In this document: piece by piece, positions 16,653 to 25,419 of the stretch
Layout of the letters: each line of letters begins with the position of its first letter
Position numbering within the stretch: the stretch's first letter is position 1
Assembly: GCF_004801405.1 (NCBI RefSeq)
Contig: NZ_SSOB01000029.1
Span: forward strand, 32,920 to 96,919
Length of the DNA: 64,000 nt
DNA from: Cohnella fermenti
GTDB lineage: Bacteria; Bacillota; Bacilli; Paenibacillales; Paenibacillaceae
Reading direction: 5' to 3'
Program-made: the position numbers and the translations under genes
The notes under the pieces: generated by a model
Databases searched by the model: none
Told to the model about the DNA's origin: nothing
Seen by the model: the letters and a program-made list of their open reading frames with translations, nothing else

Positions 16653-18458
16653 ATGGTGGCGGAGGCATTGTCGAAGTGGAGCGGGATCAATACGCTGCGG
16701 AACCAGATCTTCGCCGGATTCACGGTTACGATGATTGCGGTGCTGGTATTTGCAGGCGTTTACATTTACGGGCAGGTGTCCGATCTGCTGAAGAGCAGCG
16801 CGGTGAAGCATATCCAGCAGACGGCGGTGCAGATGAACGGCCGGCTCGACGCCTTGCTGGAGCAGATCGATTCGCTCTCGACGCAAGTCGCGACAAGCTC
16901 CTATGTTCAGAAGCTGCTCCTGAGCGAAGCGAACGGCGTTCCGGCGAACTTCAACGAGCGGCAATCGCTGCTTCAGATTGCGAACGGTTACATGGCCTAC
17001 TCCTCGGGAATCCAATCGCTTGAATTGTATACGCGGGATTACCGTCGGCTGTTCCCGCTGGACGACATCGGCTTGCCCAGCCGCGTGGCGAAGGAATGGA
17101 TCGACGAAGCGGACCGGAAGAAGGGGAGGCTCGTCTGGGTCGGCATCGACCCGAGGCAGCCGGATACGGTGCTGGCGCTCCGCCGAGTGAGCCTGATCGA
17201 CCAAGGGTATTCGGCGGGAGGTTATGTGGCCGTGCATATTCACCGCGCCTACTTCGAGATGAACGAAGCGGCGGAGGAGGACGGTTCGGCGAACGGAGAG
17301 TTTATGCTTCTGGCCGACAGCAACGGGCAGACAATCATGTCGGACCTGCCGATTGAAGACGCCGGCGCGGTGCTCAGGCAGAGCGGAGGGACGGTCACGA
17401 TTGTCGGAGATCCGTACTTGGCCGTACGGCAGAGCTCGGCGACGACCGGCTGGACGCTTGTGCTGCTGACCCGGATTCAGGCGACGACGGAAGGCATCTC
17501 GGTTCTGCGAACGGCGATTCTGGTCTCGATCGGCATTGGGGCGGTCGCTTTTCTCGTGCTGAGTCTGTTCTTGTCCACCGTCGTCACCAGGCCGATCCTG
17601 AAGCTGATGCGGACGATGCGGGGAGCCAGGCTGGGCGGTCTCAAGCCGAACCCGTCCCCGTCGCCGCAGATCGCTTCGCTGGAGATTCGCGAGCTCAACA
17701 ACACATACAACCAGATGGTCACGCACATGAACGAACTTATTCAGGTTGTCTACGAGAAGGAGATCACGCAGAGCCGGACGGAGCTGAAGGCGCTTCAGGC
17801 CCAGATCAACCCGCACTTCCTGTTCAACACGCTGGAGGCGATCTATTGGTCGCTCGAAGACAAGGAAGAGGAAGAGCTGGCGAGCATTGTCGTGGCGATG
17901 TCCGGCTTGTTCCGCTACGTCATCGGCAGGAGCGGCAACGACGACGAGTGGGTTACGGTGAAGGACGAGCTCGAGCATGTCGAGCGCTACTTGCAGATCA
18001 TGACGATGCGCCTGGGCGATCGGCTGAGCTGGAGAATCGAAGCGCAGCCCGGGCTGGAGCACGCGCCGATTCCGAAGCTGCTGATCCAGCCGCTTGTCGA
18101 GAACGCGATTCTGCACGGGGTCGAGAGCAAGCTCGGCCCCGGCTCGGTCGTCGTCGAAGTATTCGCCTCCGCCGCGCATCCGGGGTGTGCCGTCGTTAAG
18201 GTCACGGATGACGGGCCGGGCATGGACGAGGAGACGGTGGCGAAGCTGATGCGCTCCGCCGAGAACCGCGCTCCCGACTCCGGCTCCAGGGGAACGGGAG
18301 TCGCAATCGCGAACGTGCAGCGGAGGCTGAAGCTCTACTTCCCGGAAGCGCCGGAAGCGGCTTCGGCCGGCAGTTTGAAGATAGACAGCGTACCCGGCGA
18401 AGGAACGTCGGTCAGCTTCGAGATCTCGATACCGAGGGGAGAGGAACGAACGAGATGA
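16653..18458 (+). CDS. Sensor histidine kinase, YesM family
   Basis: 601 residues. Membrane helices at about 18-40 and 286-311 flank an extracellular Cache-like sensor domain; HAMP follows; the phospho-acceptor is H388 in QINPHFLFNTLE, with N-box QPLVENAILHG and a GTGVAIANVQRRL G-box. Such kinases sense oligosaccharides outside the cell and phosphorylate the AraC-type regulator encoded next, which overlaps by 4 bases. ATG 16653 has a weak ribosome binding site; TTG 16668 (after GGCGGAGG) is an alternative start. The following sugar ABC genes are the likely target. Confidence 0.92.
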   Translation: MVAEALSKWSGINTLRNQIFAGFTVTMIAVLVFAGVYIYGQVSDLLKSSAVKHIQQTAVQMNGRLDALLEQIDSLSTQVATSSYVQKLLLSEANGVPANFNERQSLLQIANGYMAYSSGIQSLELYTRDYRRLFPLDDIGLPSRVAKEWIDEADRKKGRLVWVGIDPRQPDTVLALRRVSLIDQGYSAGGYVAVHIHRAYFEMNEAAEEDGSANGEFMLLADSNGQTIMSDLPIEDAGAVLRQSGGTVTIVGDPYLAVRQSSATTGWTLVLLTRIQATTEGISVLRTAILVSIGIGAVAFLVLSLFLSTVVTRPILKLMRTMRGARLGGLKPNPSPSPQIASLEIRELNNTYNQMVTHMNELIQVVYEKEITQSRTELKALQAQINPHFLFNTLEAIYWSLEDKEEEELASIVVAMSGLFRYVIGRSGNDDEWVTVKDELEHVERYLQIMTMRLGDRLSWRIEAQPGLEHAPIPKLLIQPLVENAILHGVESKLGPGSVVVEVFASAAHPGCAVVKVTDDGPGMDEETVAKLMRSAENRAPDSGSRGTGVAIANVQRRLKLYFPEAPEAASAGSLKIDSVPGEGTSVSFEISIPRGEERTR

Positions 18459-19243
18459 AGACGCTATTGATCGTGGACGATGAGCCGCGCACGCGGCAAG
18501 GAATCAAGAAGACGCTGGAGGCTTGGTCGGCCGGACGGATGCGGATCGAGACTGCTGCGAGCGGAGTGGAAGCACTCGAATGGATGAAGGACAATCCGGC
18601 GCATCTCATCATTACCGACGTGCGCATGCCGGAGCTCGGAGGCTTGCAGATGCTCGAACGGATGGCCCAGGCGGCGCCGAAGCCGATCGTCATCGTGATC
18701 TCCGGTCATGCGGAGTTCGAATATGCCCATAAGGCGCTTCAGCTTGGCGTCGTCGAATACCTGCTGAAGCCGCTCGATAAGACCAAGCTGATTCAATCCG
18801 TGGAGAAGGCGCTGGAGCTCGAAGAGGATCGCCTTCGCATCGGAAGAATGGAGAAGCTCGTGGACCGGAAGCTGATGGAAGCGGGGGAGGAGGAAGCCAA
18901 GTACGGCCAGCATGTGCGCGACGCGATCGCCTACATCGACGGGCATCTCGGAGAGCCGATCGGCATGAAGCAGGTTGCGGATCACCTGCACATGAACGCG
19001 AGCTACTTCAGCGTTCTGTTCAAGGAGCAGACGGGAATTACGTTCAGCGATTACCTGACGAGAAGGCGGCTGCAGCGCGCCAAGGAGCTCCTCGCCCAAT
19101 CCCGGCTGCCGGTCGGGGAGATTGCGGAGAAGGTGGGCTATCAGACGGCCAAATACTTCGTCAAGGTGTTCAAGGACAGCGAGTCCGTCAGTCCGACCCA
19201 GTACCGCCAGCGGGTGTCGGACCCGGACGAAACGATCAAATAA
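18455..19243 (+). CDS. Response regulator with AraC output domain, YesN family
   Basis: 262 residues. Receiver domain with acidic pair D8/D9, phosphorylation site D55 (ITDVRMPE) and conserved Lys in LLKPLD; then an AraC DNA-binding domain (MKQVADHLHMNASYFSVLFKEQTG; AEKVGYQTAKYFVKVFKDS). Short for the family, lacking the usual central linker. Starts inside the kinase stop (ATGA). Expected to activate the transporter genes that begin 110 bases downstream. Confidence 0.92.
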   Translation: MKTLLIVDDEPRTRQGIKKTLEAWSAGRMRIETAASGVEALEWMKDNPAHLIITDVRMPELGGLQMLERMAQAAPKPIVIVISGHAEFEYAHKALQLGVVEYLLKPLDKTKLIQSVEKALELEEDRLRIGRMEKLVDRKLMEAGEEEAKYGQHVRDAIAYIDGHLGEPIGMKQVADHLHMNASYFSVLFKEQTGITFSDYLTRRRLQRAKELLAQSRLPVGEIAEKVGYQTAKYFVKVFKDSESVSPTQYRQRVSDPDETIK

Positions 19244-19272
19244 AAGTGGAATTTCTCCCAATGGCCGTTTCC

Positions 19273-19318
19273 TTATGCAAGGGGACGCGCAGTGCTAGAA
19301 TGTTGACAGCGGTTACAA
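19273..19318 (+). promoter_or_regulatory. Promoter with cre-like site before the sugar transporter
   Basis: TTATGC (19273), 17 bases, extended -10 TGCTAGAAT (19293-19301). TTGACAGCGGTTACAA at 19303-19318 fits the relaxed cre form WTGNNARCGNWWWCAW at all positions and overlaps the expected start of transcription. TTGACA inside it could also be read as a -35 box, which I consider less likely. Confidence 0.6.
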
Positions 19319-19354
19319 TGTAACTGTTTCCAGCACATAAGGGGAGGAATAGAA

Positions 19355-20761
19355 ATGAAACGTATTCTGGCCGTTACCACAACTGCGCTTGTTATGGCTT
19401 CTGCACTCAGTGCCTGCGGCGGCAACTCGAACTCGTCCGACAACGCAAGCTCGGGCTCGGGGGCAAGCGCCAACTCGTCCGCAAGCACCTCCGAAGTATC
19501 TTCCAACGGCTCCGGGGAGAAAGTCACGGTTAACCTCTGGGCCTTCACAGACGAGATTCCGAACATGGAAGCGAAGTTCCTCGAGACCCACCCCGACCTC
19601 AATGTCGAATTCAAGAACACGGTAATCGCCACCACGGACGGAGCGTATCAACCGGCTCTCGACCAGGCGCTCAATGCCGGCGGCAAAGACGCTCCGGACA
19701 TCTATGCGGCCGAATCCGCGTTCGTCCTCAAGTACACGCAAGGCGACGCCTCCAGCTACGCCGCGAACTATGCCGACCTTGGCCTTACCGACGACATGGT
19801 GAAGGAAGCGGGCATCGCCCAATACTCCGTCGACATCGGCACTCTGGACGGCAATCTGAAGGGCCTCGGCTACCAAGCGACCGGCGGTTCGTTTATCTAT
19901 CGCCGCTCGATCGCCAAGGAAGTGTTCGGCTCGGACGATCCCGCTACGATCAAGAACGCGGTCGGCCCCGGCTGGGATAAGTTCTTCGACGCGGCGGCCA
20001 AGCTGAAGGACAAGGGATACGCGATCGTATCCGGCGACGGGGACATCTGGCACCCGATCGAGAACAGCTCCGACGCAGGCTGGATTGTCGACGGCAAGCT
20101 CCACATCGATCCGAAGCGCGAGCAGTTCCTCGATTATTCCAAGAAGCTGACGGACGAAGGCTATTCCAACGGCACGCAGGATTGGCAGGAAGCTTGGTAC
20201 GCGGACATGTCCGGCTCCGGCACGAAGCCGGTGTTCGGCTTCTTCGGTCCTGCTTGGCTGATCAACTACGTCATGAACGGTCAAGTGAAGGACACGAACG
20301 GCGATTGGGCGGTAACCGAGCCGACGACCGGATTCTTCTGGGGCGGCACTTGGGTTCTCGCCAACAAGGACGTCACCAAGAACGAAGCCAAGGCGAAGGT
20401 CGTTGCCGAATTCGTCAAGTGGATTACGCTCGACACCTCCGATACGGGCCTCCAGAATTACTGGGCGAACGGTACGCTTAAGGACGGAGAGCAAGGCACG
20501 AAGGACAGCGTCGCTTCCTCCGTCGTCATGGCGAAGTCCAACGGCACGGTCGATCTGCTCGGCGGACAGAACATGTTCGACGTGTTCGTTCCGGCCAACG
20601 CCAATGCGACCGGCAAGAACCTGACACAGTACGACGAATCGATCAACCAGATCTGGCGCGATCAGGTGCGCGCGTATGCCGCAGGCAAGAAGAGTCGCGA
20701 AGACGCGCTCAAGGACTTCAAGCAGACTGTCAAGGATCAACTGGACATCGCAAGCGAATAA
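19355..20761 (+). CDS. Sugar ABC transporter substrate-binding lipoprotein (CUT1)
   Basis: 468 residues. Lipoprotein signal with lipobox ALSAC, C21, then a Ser/Asn-rich tether. The body matches family 1 solute-binding proteins (LWAFTDEIPNMEAKFLETHPDLNVEFKN near the start). RBS GGGGAGG precedes ATG 19355. A strong hairpin after the gene probably lets it be made in excess over the permeases that follow. Sugar not readable; plant-wall oligosaccharide is likely from context. Confidence 0.9.
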   Translation: MKRILAVTTTALVMASALSACGGNSNSSDNASSGSGASANSSASTSEVSSNGSGEKVTVNLWAFTDEIPNMEAKFLETHPDLNVEFKNTVIATTDGAYQPALDQALNAGGKDAPDIYAAESAFVLKYTQGDASSYAANYADLGLTDDMVKEAGIAQYSVDIGTLDGNLKGLGYQATGGSFIYRRSIAKEVFGSDDPATIKNAVGPGWDKFFDAAAKLKDKGYAIVSGDGDIWHPIENSSDAGWIVDGKLHIDPKREQFLDYSKKLTDEGYSNGTQDWQEAWYADMSGSGTKPVFGFFGPAWLINYVMNGQVKDTNGDWAVTEPTTGFFWGGTWVLANKDVTKNEAKAKVVAEFVKWITLDTSDTGLQNYWANGTLKDGEQGTKDSVASSVVMAKSNGTVDLLGGQNMFDVFVPANANATGKNLTQYDESINQIWRDQVRAYAAGKKSREDALKDFKQTVKDQLDIASE

Positions 20762-20771
20762 GGTGGCGCCA

Positions 20772-20805
20772 ATGGGGCGGCGGAGTTTTCCCGCCCCATT
20801 TTTTT
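20772..20805 (+). terminator. Attenuating terminator after the binding-protein gene
   Basis: ATGGGGCGG / CCGCCCCAT stem with loop CGGAGTTTTC and seven T after it. Lies between the binding-protein and permease genes, so read-through is needed to express the permeases. Confidence 0.85.
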
Positions 20806-20826
20806 AAATGAATGGGGGGAGAGAAC

Positions 20827-21801
20827 ATGCGCCGCAAAGGTGTAAGCTATGCGAAGTACGGTTATATCTTCAGTCTGCCTTTTATCCTCGTGTTCCTGGT
20901 CTTCTCGTTGTACCCGATCTTGTACACCGCAGCCATTGGATTTACCGATATGAAGGGATTAATTCCGAAGCCGATCCACATCCTGGACAATCCGTTCCAG
21001 AACTTCAAGGATCTTCTGCTCGACAACGCCTCGTTCCGGCAGTCCCTCGTCAACACCGGGCTGCTCTGGATCATCAACTTTATTCCTCAGATTATTCTCG
21101 CGCTCTTGCTCACCGCTTGGTTCACCAACAAGAGGCTTAACCTCAAGGGACAAGGCACGTTTAAGGTTCTTCTCTATATGCCGAACATCATTACGGCAAG
21201 CACGATCGCCGTGCTGTTCAGCACGTTGTTCGCTTATCCGATGGGGCCCGTGAACAGCCTGTTCCATGCGCTCGGCTGGTCCGATGCGCCGATTAACTTC
21301 CTCCAGGACAAAATGACGGCTCGAGGCATCGTGGGCTTCATCCAATTCTGGATGTGGTACGGCAATACGATGATCGTCCTTGTCGCGGGCGTTCTGGGCA
21401 TTAACCCGGCCTTGTTCGAAGCGGCGTCCATCGACGGAGCGAACGGTGTTCAGACGTTCTTCCGCGTTACCCTGCCGAGCCTTCGGACGATCATGCTCTA
21501 TACGCTGATCACTTCGATGATCGGCGGGCTGCAGATGTTCGATATTCCGCAGCTGTTCATCACCCCGGCAGGCGGACCGGACAATGCGACGCTCACCACG
21601 TCCGTGTTCATCTATGGGCAAGCGTTCAAGGGCAGCTACATGTATAACAAAGCCGCAGCCGCCAGCATGATCATGTTCGTTATCGCGGCGGTGCTGTCCG
21701 CCTTGCTGTTCTACCTGATGCGCGATCGCGACGCGTCGAAGCTGAAGAAGCAATTGAAGAAGCAGAAGCAAGCCGCGAAAGCGGCGGCAAGGGGGGCGTA
21801 A
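20827..21801 (+). CDS. Sugar ABC permease, MalF type
   Basis: 324 residues, six membrane helices, EAA loop EAASIDGANGVQTFFRVTLPSL that docks the ATPase. ATG 20827 follows GGGGGAGA; an upstream in-frame start at 20812 would overlap this site. Three bases separate it from the next permease. No ATPase gene is present, so a shared MsmX-type ATPase elsewhere is expected. Confidence 0.92.
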   Translation: MRRKGVSYAKYGYIFSLPFILVFLVFSLYPILYTAAIGFTDMKGLIPKPIHILDNPFQNFKDLLLDNASFRQSLVNTGLLWIINFIPQIILALLLTAWFTNKRLNLKGQGTFKVLLYMPNIITASTIAVLFSTLFAYPMGPVNSLFHALGWSDAPINFLQDKMTARGIVGFIQFWMWYGNTMIVLVAGVLGINPALFEAASIDGANGVQTFFRVTLPSLRTIMLYTLITSMIGGLQMFDIPQLFITPAGGPDNATLTTSVFIYGQAFKGSYMYNKAAAASMIMFVIAAVLSALLFYLMRDRDASKLKKQLKKQKQAAKAAARGA

Positions 21802-21804
21802 CCG

Positions 21805-22659
21805 ATGGCCAATCTTCAGAGGAACGTTCCCGTCTCCCACGGAATCAACAAAACGATCATCTATATCGTCTGTATTTTCCTGGCGGTGCTGAGCATTCTT
21901 CCGTTCTGGATCATGTTCGTCAATGCGACTCGTTCCACGCCGGAAATCCAGAGCGGCCTGTCGCTGATCCCGTCAACGCACCTCAAGACGAACTGGGACG
22001 TGCTGACGAGCAAGAGCTTCGATCCGCTTAAAGGGTTCTTCAACTCGCTTATCATCTCCGGCTTCTCGACGCTGTGCGCGGTCTACTTCTCGTCCTTGAC
22101 CGCTTACGGGTTGGTCGTGTACAACTGGAAGCTGCGCCAGCCGTTCTTCACGTTCATCATGTGCGTTATGATGGTTCCGGCGCAGGCCAGCGCAATCGGC
22201 TTCTACCAGTTCATGTATCAGATGCACTGGACGAACAACTTCCTGCCGCTTATTCTGCCCGCGATCGCCTCTCCGGCGATAGTCTTCTTCATGCGCCAGT
22301 ACCTGCTCGGGGCGCTGAGCCTCGAGATCGTGGAGGCGGCCCGGATCGACGGGTCCGGCGAGTTCTCCACGTTTAACCGAATCATCCTGCCGATCATGGT
22401 GCCGGCCATCGCAACGCAAGCGATCTTCGCCTTCGTCGCGAGCTGGAACAACCTGTTCATGCCGCTCATTCTGCTGACGCAGAAGGAGAAGTATACGCTG
22501 CCAATCATGGTCAGCCTGCTGCGCGGCGATATTTACAAGACGGAGTTCGGCTCGATCTATTTGGGACTGGCGCTGACTGCGCTTCCATTGTTTGTGATAT
22601 ACTTCTTGCTGTCTAGGTATATTATCGCAGGCGTGGCGCTTGGCGGCGTGAAGGAGTAA
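21805..22659 (+). CDS. Sugar ABC permease, MalG type
   Basis: 284 residues, six helices, EAA loop EAARIDGSGEFSTFNRIILPIM and the C-terminal VALGGVKE ending common in this family. Forms a heterodimer with the preceding permease; operon spacing of 3 bases. Confidence 0.92.
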   Translation: MANLQRNVPVSHGINKTIIYIVCIFLAVLSILPFWIMFVNATRSTPEIQSGLSLIPSTHLKTNWDVLTSKSFDPLKGFFNSLIISGFSTLCAVYFSSLTAYGLVVYNWKLRQPFFTFIMCVMMVPAQASAIGFYQFMYQMHWTNNFLPLILPAIASPAIVFFMRQYLLGALSLEIVEAARIDGSGEFSTFNRIILPIMVPAIATQAIFAFVASWNNLFMPLILLTQKEKYTLPIMVSLLRGDIYKTEFGSIYLGLALTALPLFVIYFLLSRYIIAGVALGGVKE

Positions 22660-22714
22660 TTCCGACTTCTCCCGGAGCGCCAGCCGAGCGAAGATTGGCA
22701 TGGGGGATGCGGAC

Positions 22715-24052
22715 GTGTACAACAGAACGCGGGTGCTGCACAGAACGCGGGTGCCGCTGGCGCTGGCAGCCGGTCTTGCTCTTGTCGCAACGGGCTGCGC
22801 GGCCCATTCGGACAACGATAATCCCGATCTGGGCGGGGCTTCGGACGGGACGGTAACGATCAATATGATGCATCTGTACCCGCAAGCCGGGGCGGCAGGC
22901 CAATACCGGATCGTGAGCAAAATCATCGACGAGTATCAGTCGGAGAATCCGAACGTCGTCATCAAGCAGGAAGTGTTCGACAACGAGCAGTACAAGGCGA
23001 AGATCAAGGTGCTGTCCGCCATCAACGAGCTGCCGGATGTCGGCATGACTTGGGCGGCCGGCTACTTGCAGCCGTTCGTCGGCGGCGAGCTGTTCGCGCC
23101 GCTCGACGATCTGCTCCAAGGAGACCTGAAGGATTCGTTCGTTGCCGGCACGACCGAGGCCTATGCCATCGAAGGGAAGACATACGCGCTGCCGCTCGAG
23201 TTTAATCTCGCTCCGATCTACTACAACAAGCAGATTTTCGAACAATATGACCTGCAGGTTCCGACGACCTACGCCGACTTCCTGAACGTCGTCCGGACGC
23301 TGGAGGACCACGGCGTCGTTCCGATTGCGCTCGGCAACAAGGACCGCTGGACCGGTTCGCTGTGGTACATGTACATGGCCGACCGCGTCGCGGGTGCGGA
23401 GAAGCTGGCGAATGCGCTTAAGGGCGAAGCGAGCTTCACGGACCCGGGACTCATCGAGTCGGCGAAGATGCTGCAAGAGCTTGCGGGGATGAACGCGTTC
23501 AACGAAGGATTTAACGGGCTCTCCAACGATGAAGTGAAGGAACAATTCATTCAAGGCAAAGCCGCCATGTATCTGATGGGAACGTGGGAGCTCCCGAACT
23601 ACACGACCAATCAGAAGGTGGCGCAGCAGCTCCGCAACAACATCGGATTCTTCAAGTTCCCGACCATCGCCGGCGGCAAGGGGAACATCGATAGTTGGGT
23701 GGGCGGCCCCGGCGTCGGCCTGTTCGTTGCCGAGAATTCCCCGGTGAAGGAGGAGGCGAAGAGGTTCGTCGAATACTTCGTGAAGCGATGGGGAGAAGAG
23801 TCGGTCACGGGCGCAGGCGTCATTCCGGCGACGAAGGTCGATACGGCGAAGGTTCGGCTTCCGCAGCTCTACACCGATCTGCTCAACGAGCTGAACAAGG
23901 CGACGAGCATTACGCTGTTCGCCGACGTTCAATTGAATTCGAGCGCGGCTGAAGTCCACTTGAACCAGATCCAGGCGCTGTTCGGCGGGGCCGTCACCCC
24001 GGGCCGATTCGCCGCGGAGCACGACAAGGCCGTCAAAGCCGGCGGTCCATAG
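22715..24052 (+). CDS. Second sugar-binding lipoprotein of the same cluster
   Basis: 445 residues from GTG 22715 (GGGGGA seven bases before); ATG 22700 is also in frame but lacks a good site. Lipobox LVATGC, C28. Family 1 solute-binding protein: MTWAAGYLQPFVGGELFAPLDDL and MYLMGTWELPNY are typical blocks. It lies directly after the permeases, so one transporter may be fed by two binding proteins with different specificity, or the genes are diverged duplicates. The 3' side is packed with repeats rather than a terminator. Confidence 0.85.
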   Translation: MYNRTRVLHRTRVPLALAAGLALVATGCAAHSDNDNPDLGGASDGTVTINMMHLYPQAGAAGQYRIVSKIIDEYQSENPNVVIKQEVFDNEQYKAKIKVLSAINELPDVGMTWAAGYLQPFVGGELFAPLDDLLQGDLKDSFVAGTTEAYAIEGKTYALPLEFNLAPIYYNKQIFEQYDLQVPTTYADFLNVVRTLEDHGVVPIALGNKDRWTGSLWYMYMADRVAGAEKLANALKGEASFTDPGLIESAKMLQELAGMNAFNEGFNGLSNDEVKEQFIQGKAAMYLMGTWELPNYTTNQKVAQQLRNNIGFFKFPTIAGGKGNIDSWVGGPGVGLFVAENSPVKEEAKRFVEYFVKRWGEESVTGAGVIPATKVDTAKVRLPQLYTDLLNELNKATSITLFADVQLNSSAAEVHLNQIQALFGGAVTPGRFAAEHDKAVKAGGP

Positions 24053-24161
24053 GCCAGCATGGGAAGAAGGCCGTTCCGCCGACTGCGGGGCGGTCTTGCC
24101 CCGAATGGCGGGGCGATTGCGATTGCCGGATTGCAACAATCGCCCGGCGGCCTTCGCTGGA

Positions 24162-24512
24162 GCGCGGGAGTGGCCGGGGAGCGGCGGGAGAGCGTTGCGA
24201 ATGCCGGAAAAACCGGCATTTGGGGCGCGGGAGTGGTCGGGGAGTGGTGCGAATGTCGGAAAAACCGACATTTGGGGCGCGGGAGTGGAGGGAGAGCGTT
24301 GCGAATGTCGGAAAAACCGGCATTTGAGGCGCGGGAGTGGTCGGGGAGTGGTGCGAATGTCGGAAAAACCGGCATTTGAGGCGCGGGAGTGGCCGGGGAG
24401 CGGCGGGAATGTCGGAAAAACCGACATTTGGAGCGCGGGAGTGGAGGGAGAGCGTTGCGAATGTCGGAAAAACCGGCATTTGGGGCATTGGAGCAGATGG
24501 GGAGCGGCGCGA
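24162..24512. repeat. 52-bp tandem array of 19-base hairpins
   Basis: Six boxes ATGYCGGAAAAACCGRCAT start at 24201, 24253, 24305, 24357, 24409 and 24461, exactly 52 bases apart; a degenerate seventh begins at 24513. Each is a 7-base stem with an AAAAA loop. The linkers (GCGCGGGAGTGG...GGGGAG) are also repeated, starting with a partial unit at 24162. In all six the arms can pair, counting G-U. The apparent open frames across it are artefacts of the repeat. Confidence 0.95.
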
Positions 24513-24524
24513 ATGTCCAAATTT

Positions 24525-24693
24525 ATGTGAAATTTCATATTGGCGCGGCTCGATAGGGGGCGATATGGCGGATTTTATGCGAAAAATCACATTCGTGGAG
24601 GAAAATCCCGCTCGAATTGTCGCATATATGCTAAAAATCGCATAAAAACTCTCTATTTGTTCCAATTCATGCCAACGAATGTGAAAAATCATA
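24525..24693 (+). repeat. Four-box element, copy A
   Basis: Boxes at 24525 (ATGTGAAATTTCATAT), 24577 (ATGCGAAAAATCACAT), 24628 (ATGCTAAAAATCGCAT) and 24679 (ATGTGAAAAATCATA), spaced 52, 51 and 51 bases. Box order and flanks (GATTTT before box 2, ACGA before box 4) match copies at 38596 and 50558. Confidence 0.9.
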
Positions 24694-24712
24694 AAAACCG
24701 CAAAAGTTACCG

Positions 24713-24978
24713 CATCGGCAGACCACAAACGCATCTGTAGGCCACAAGCGCATCGGTAGACCACAAACTCATCTGTAGACCACAAGCGCATCGGCAGACC
24801 ACAAACTCATCTGTAGACCACAAGCGCATCGGCAGACCACAAACACATCTGCAGACCACAACCGCATCGGCAGACCATCAACACATCTAAAAGACCGCAT
24901 ACGCTCTACAAAACGCAACCGCACCTGCAGACTGCAAACGCTCCATAGACCACTAACACATCTATAGATCACAAAGGA
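24713..24978. repeat. 18-bp tandem repeat
   Basis: About fourteen units of RCATCKGYAGACCACAAR; units with CGG and TGT alternate at first, giving a 36-base higher order, and later units decay. Follows copy A of the four-box element directly. No coding function seen. Confidence 0.92.
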
Positions 24979-25042
24979 GAAACTATAGTTTCCCAAGTGC
25001 AAACACGATCGAGATAAACTAATCTACAACTACTATGTTTCT

Positions 25043-25072
25043 TTGCTTTTTATTTTTGTAAGCGATTACAAT
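25043..25072 (+). promoter_or_regulatory. Promoter with cre site before the second YesN/YesM operon
   Basis: TTGCTT (25043-25048), 18 bases, TACAAT (25067-25072). TGTAAGCGATTACA at 25057-25070 is a good cre match (one deviation from TGWAARCGYTWNCW, none from the relaxed form) and overlaps the -10. This leaves a leader of about 340 bases filled with hexamer repeats. Confidence 0.6.
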
Positions 25073-25119
25073 TCGGCGGGTGTGAGACGTTCGCTATTGG
25101 GTGCGGATGCGCGGTTACG

Positions 25120-25370
25120 ATTGTGACTGCGACTACGGCTGCGACTGTAACTGTAACTGTAACTGTAACTGTGACTGTAACTGTAACTGAGACTATGACT
25201 TCGAGACTATGGCTGCGACTGTAACTGTAACTGTAACTGCGACTGTGACTGTAACTGTAACTGTGACTATGACTTCGAGACTATGGCTCCGACTGCGACT
25301 GCGACTATGACTATGGCTTCGACTGTGACTGTAGCTGCGACTACGGCGGCGGAGATCGCGACTGCGACCA
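25120..25370. repeat. Hexanucleotide repeat tract in a leader region
   Basis: Some forty degenerate hexamers of the type ACTGYR (ACTGTA, ACTGTG, ACTGCG). A 24-base block beginning GACTATGACTTCGAGACTAT occurs at 25191 and again at 25265. Lies between the cre-type promoter and the response regulator, so it is probably transcribed. Length changes here would not shift a frame but could alter leader RNA structure. Confidence 0.85.
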
Positions 25371-25419
25371 TGCCAGCAACCGCGCCGGTTTGTCCCGTCC
25401 ACACTTGGAGATAGGAGAG

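Noticed and set aside
24201..24480. Regular repeats with about 33-base gaps resembling a CRISPR array
   Set aside because: The gaps are themselves near-identical between units, the boxes are degenerate in the related arrays, and no cas gene is in the window. It is a 52-bp tandem repeat.
22622..24538. Long minus-strand open frame of over 600 codons opposite the second binding-protein gene
   Set aside because: It is the antisense of a clear lipoprotein gene plus the 52-bp repeats; GC-rich codon positions keep the opposite strand open. No start site or domain.
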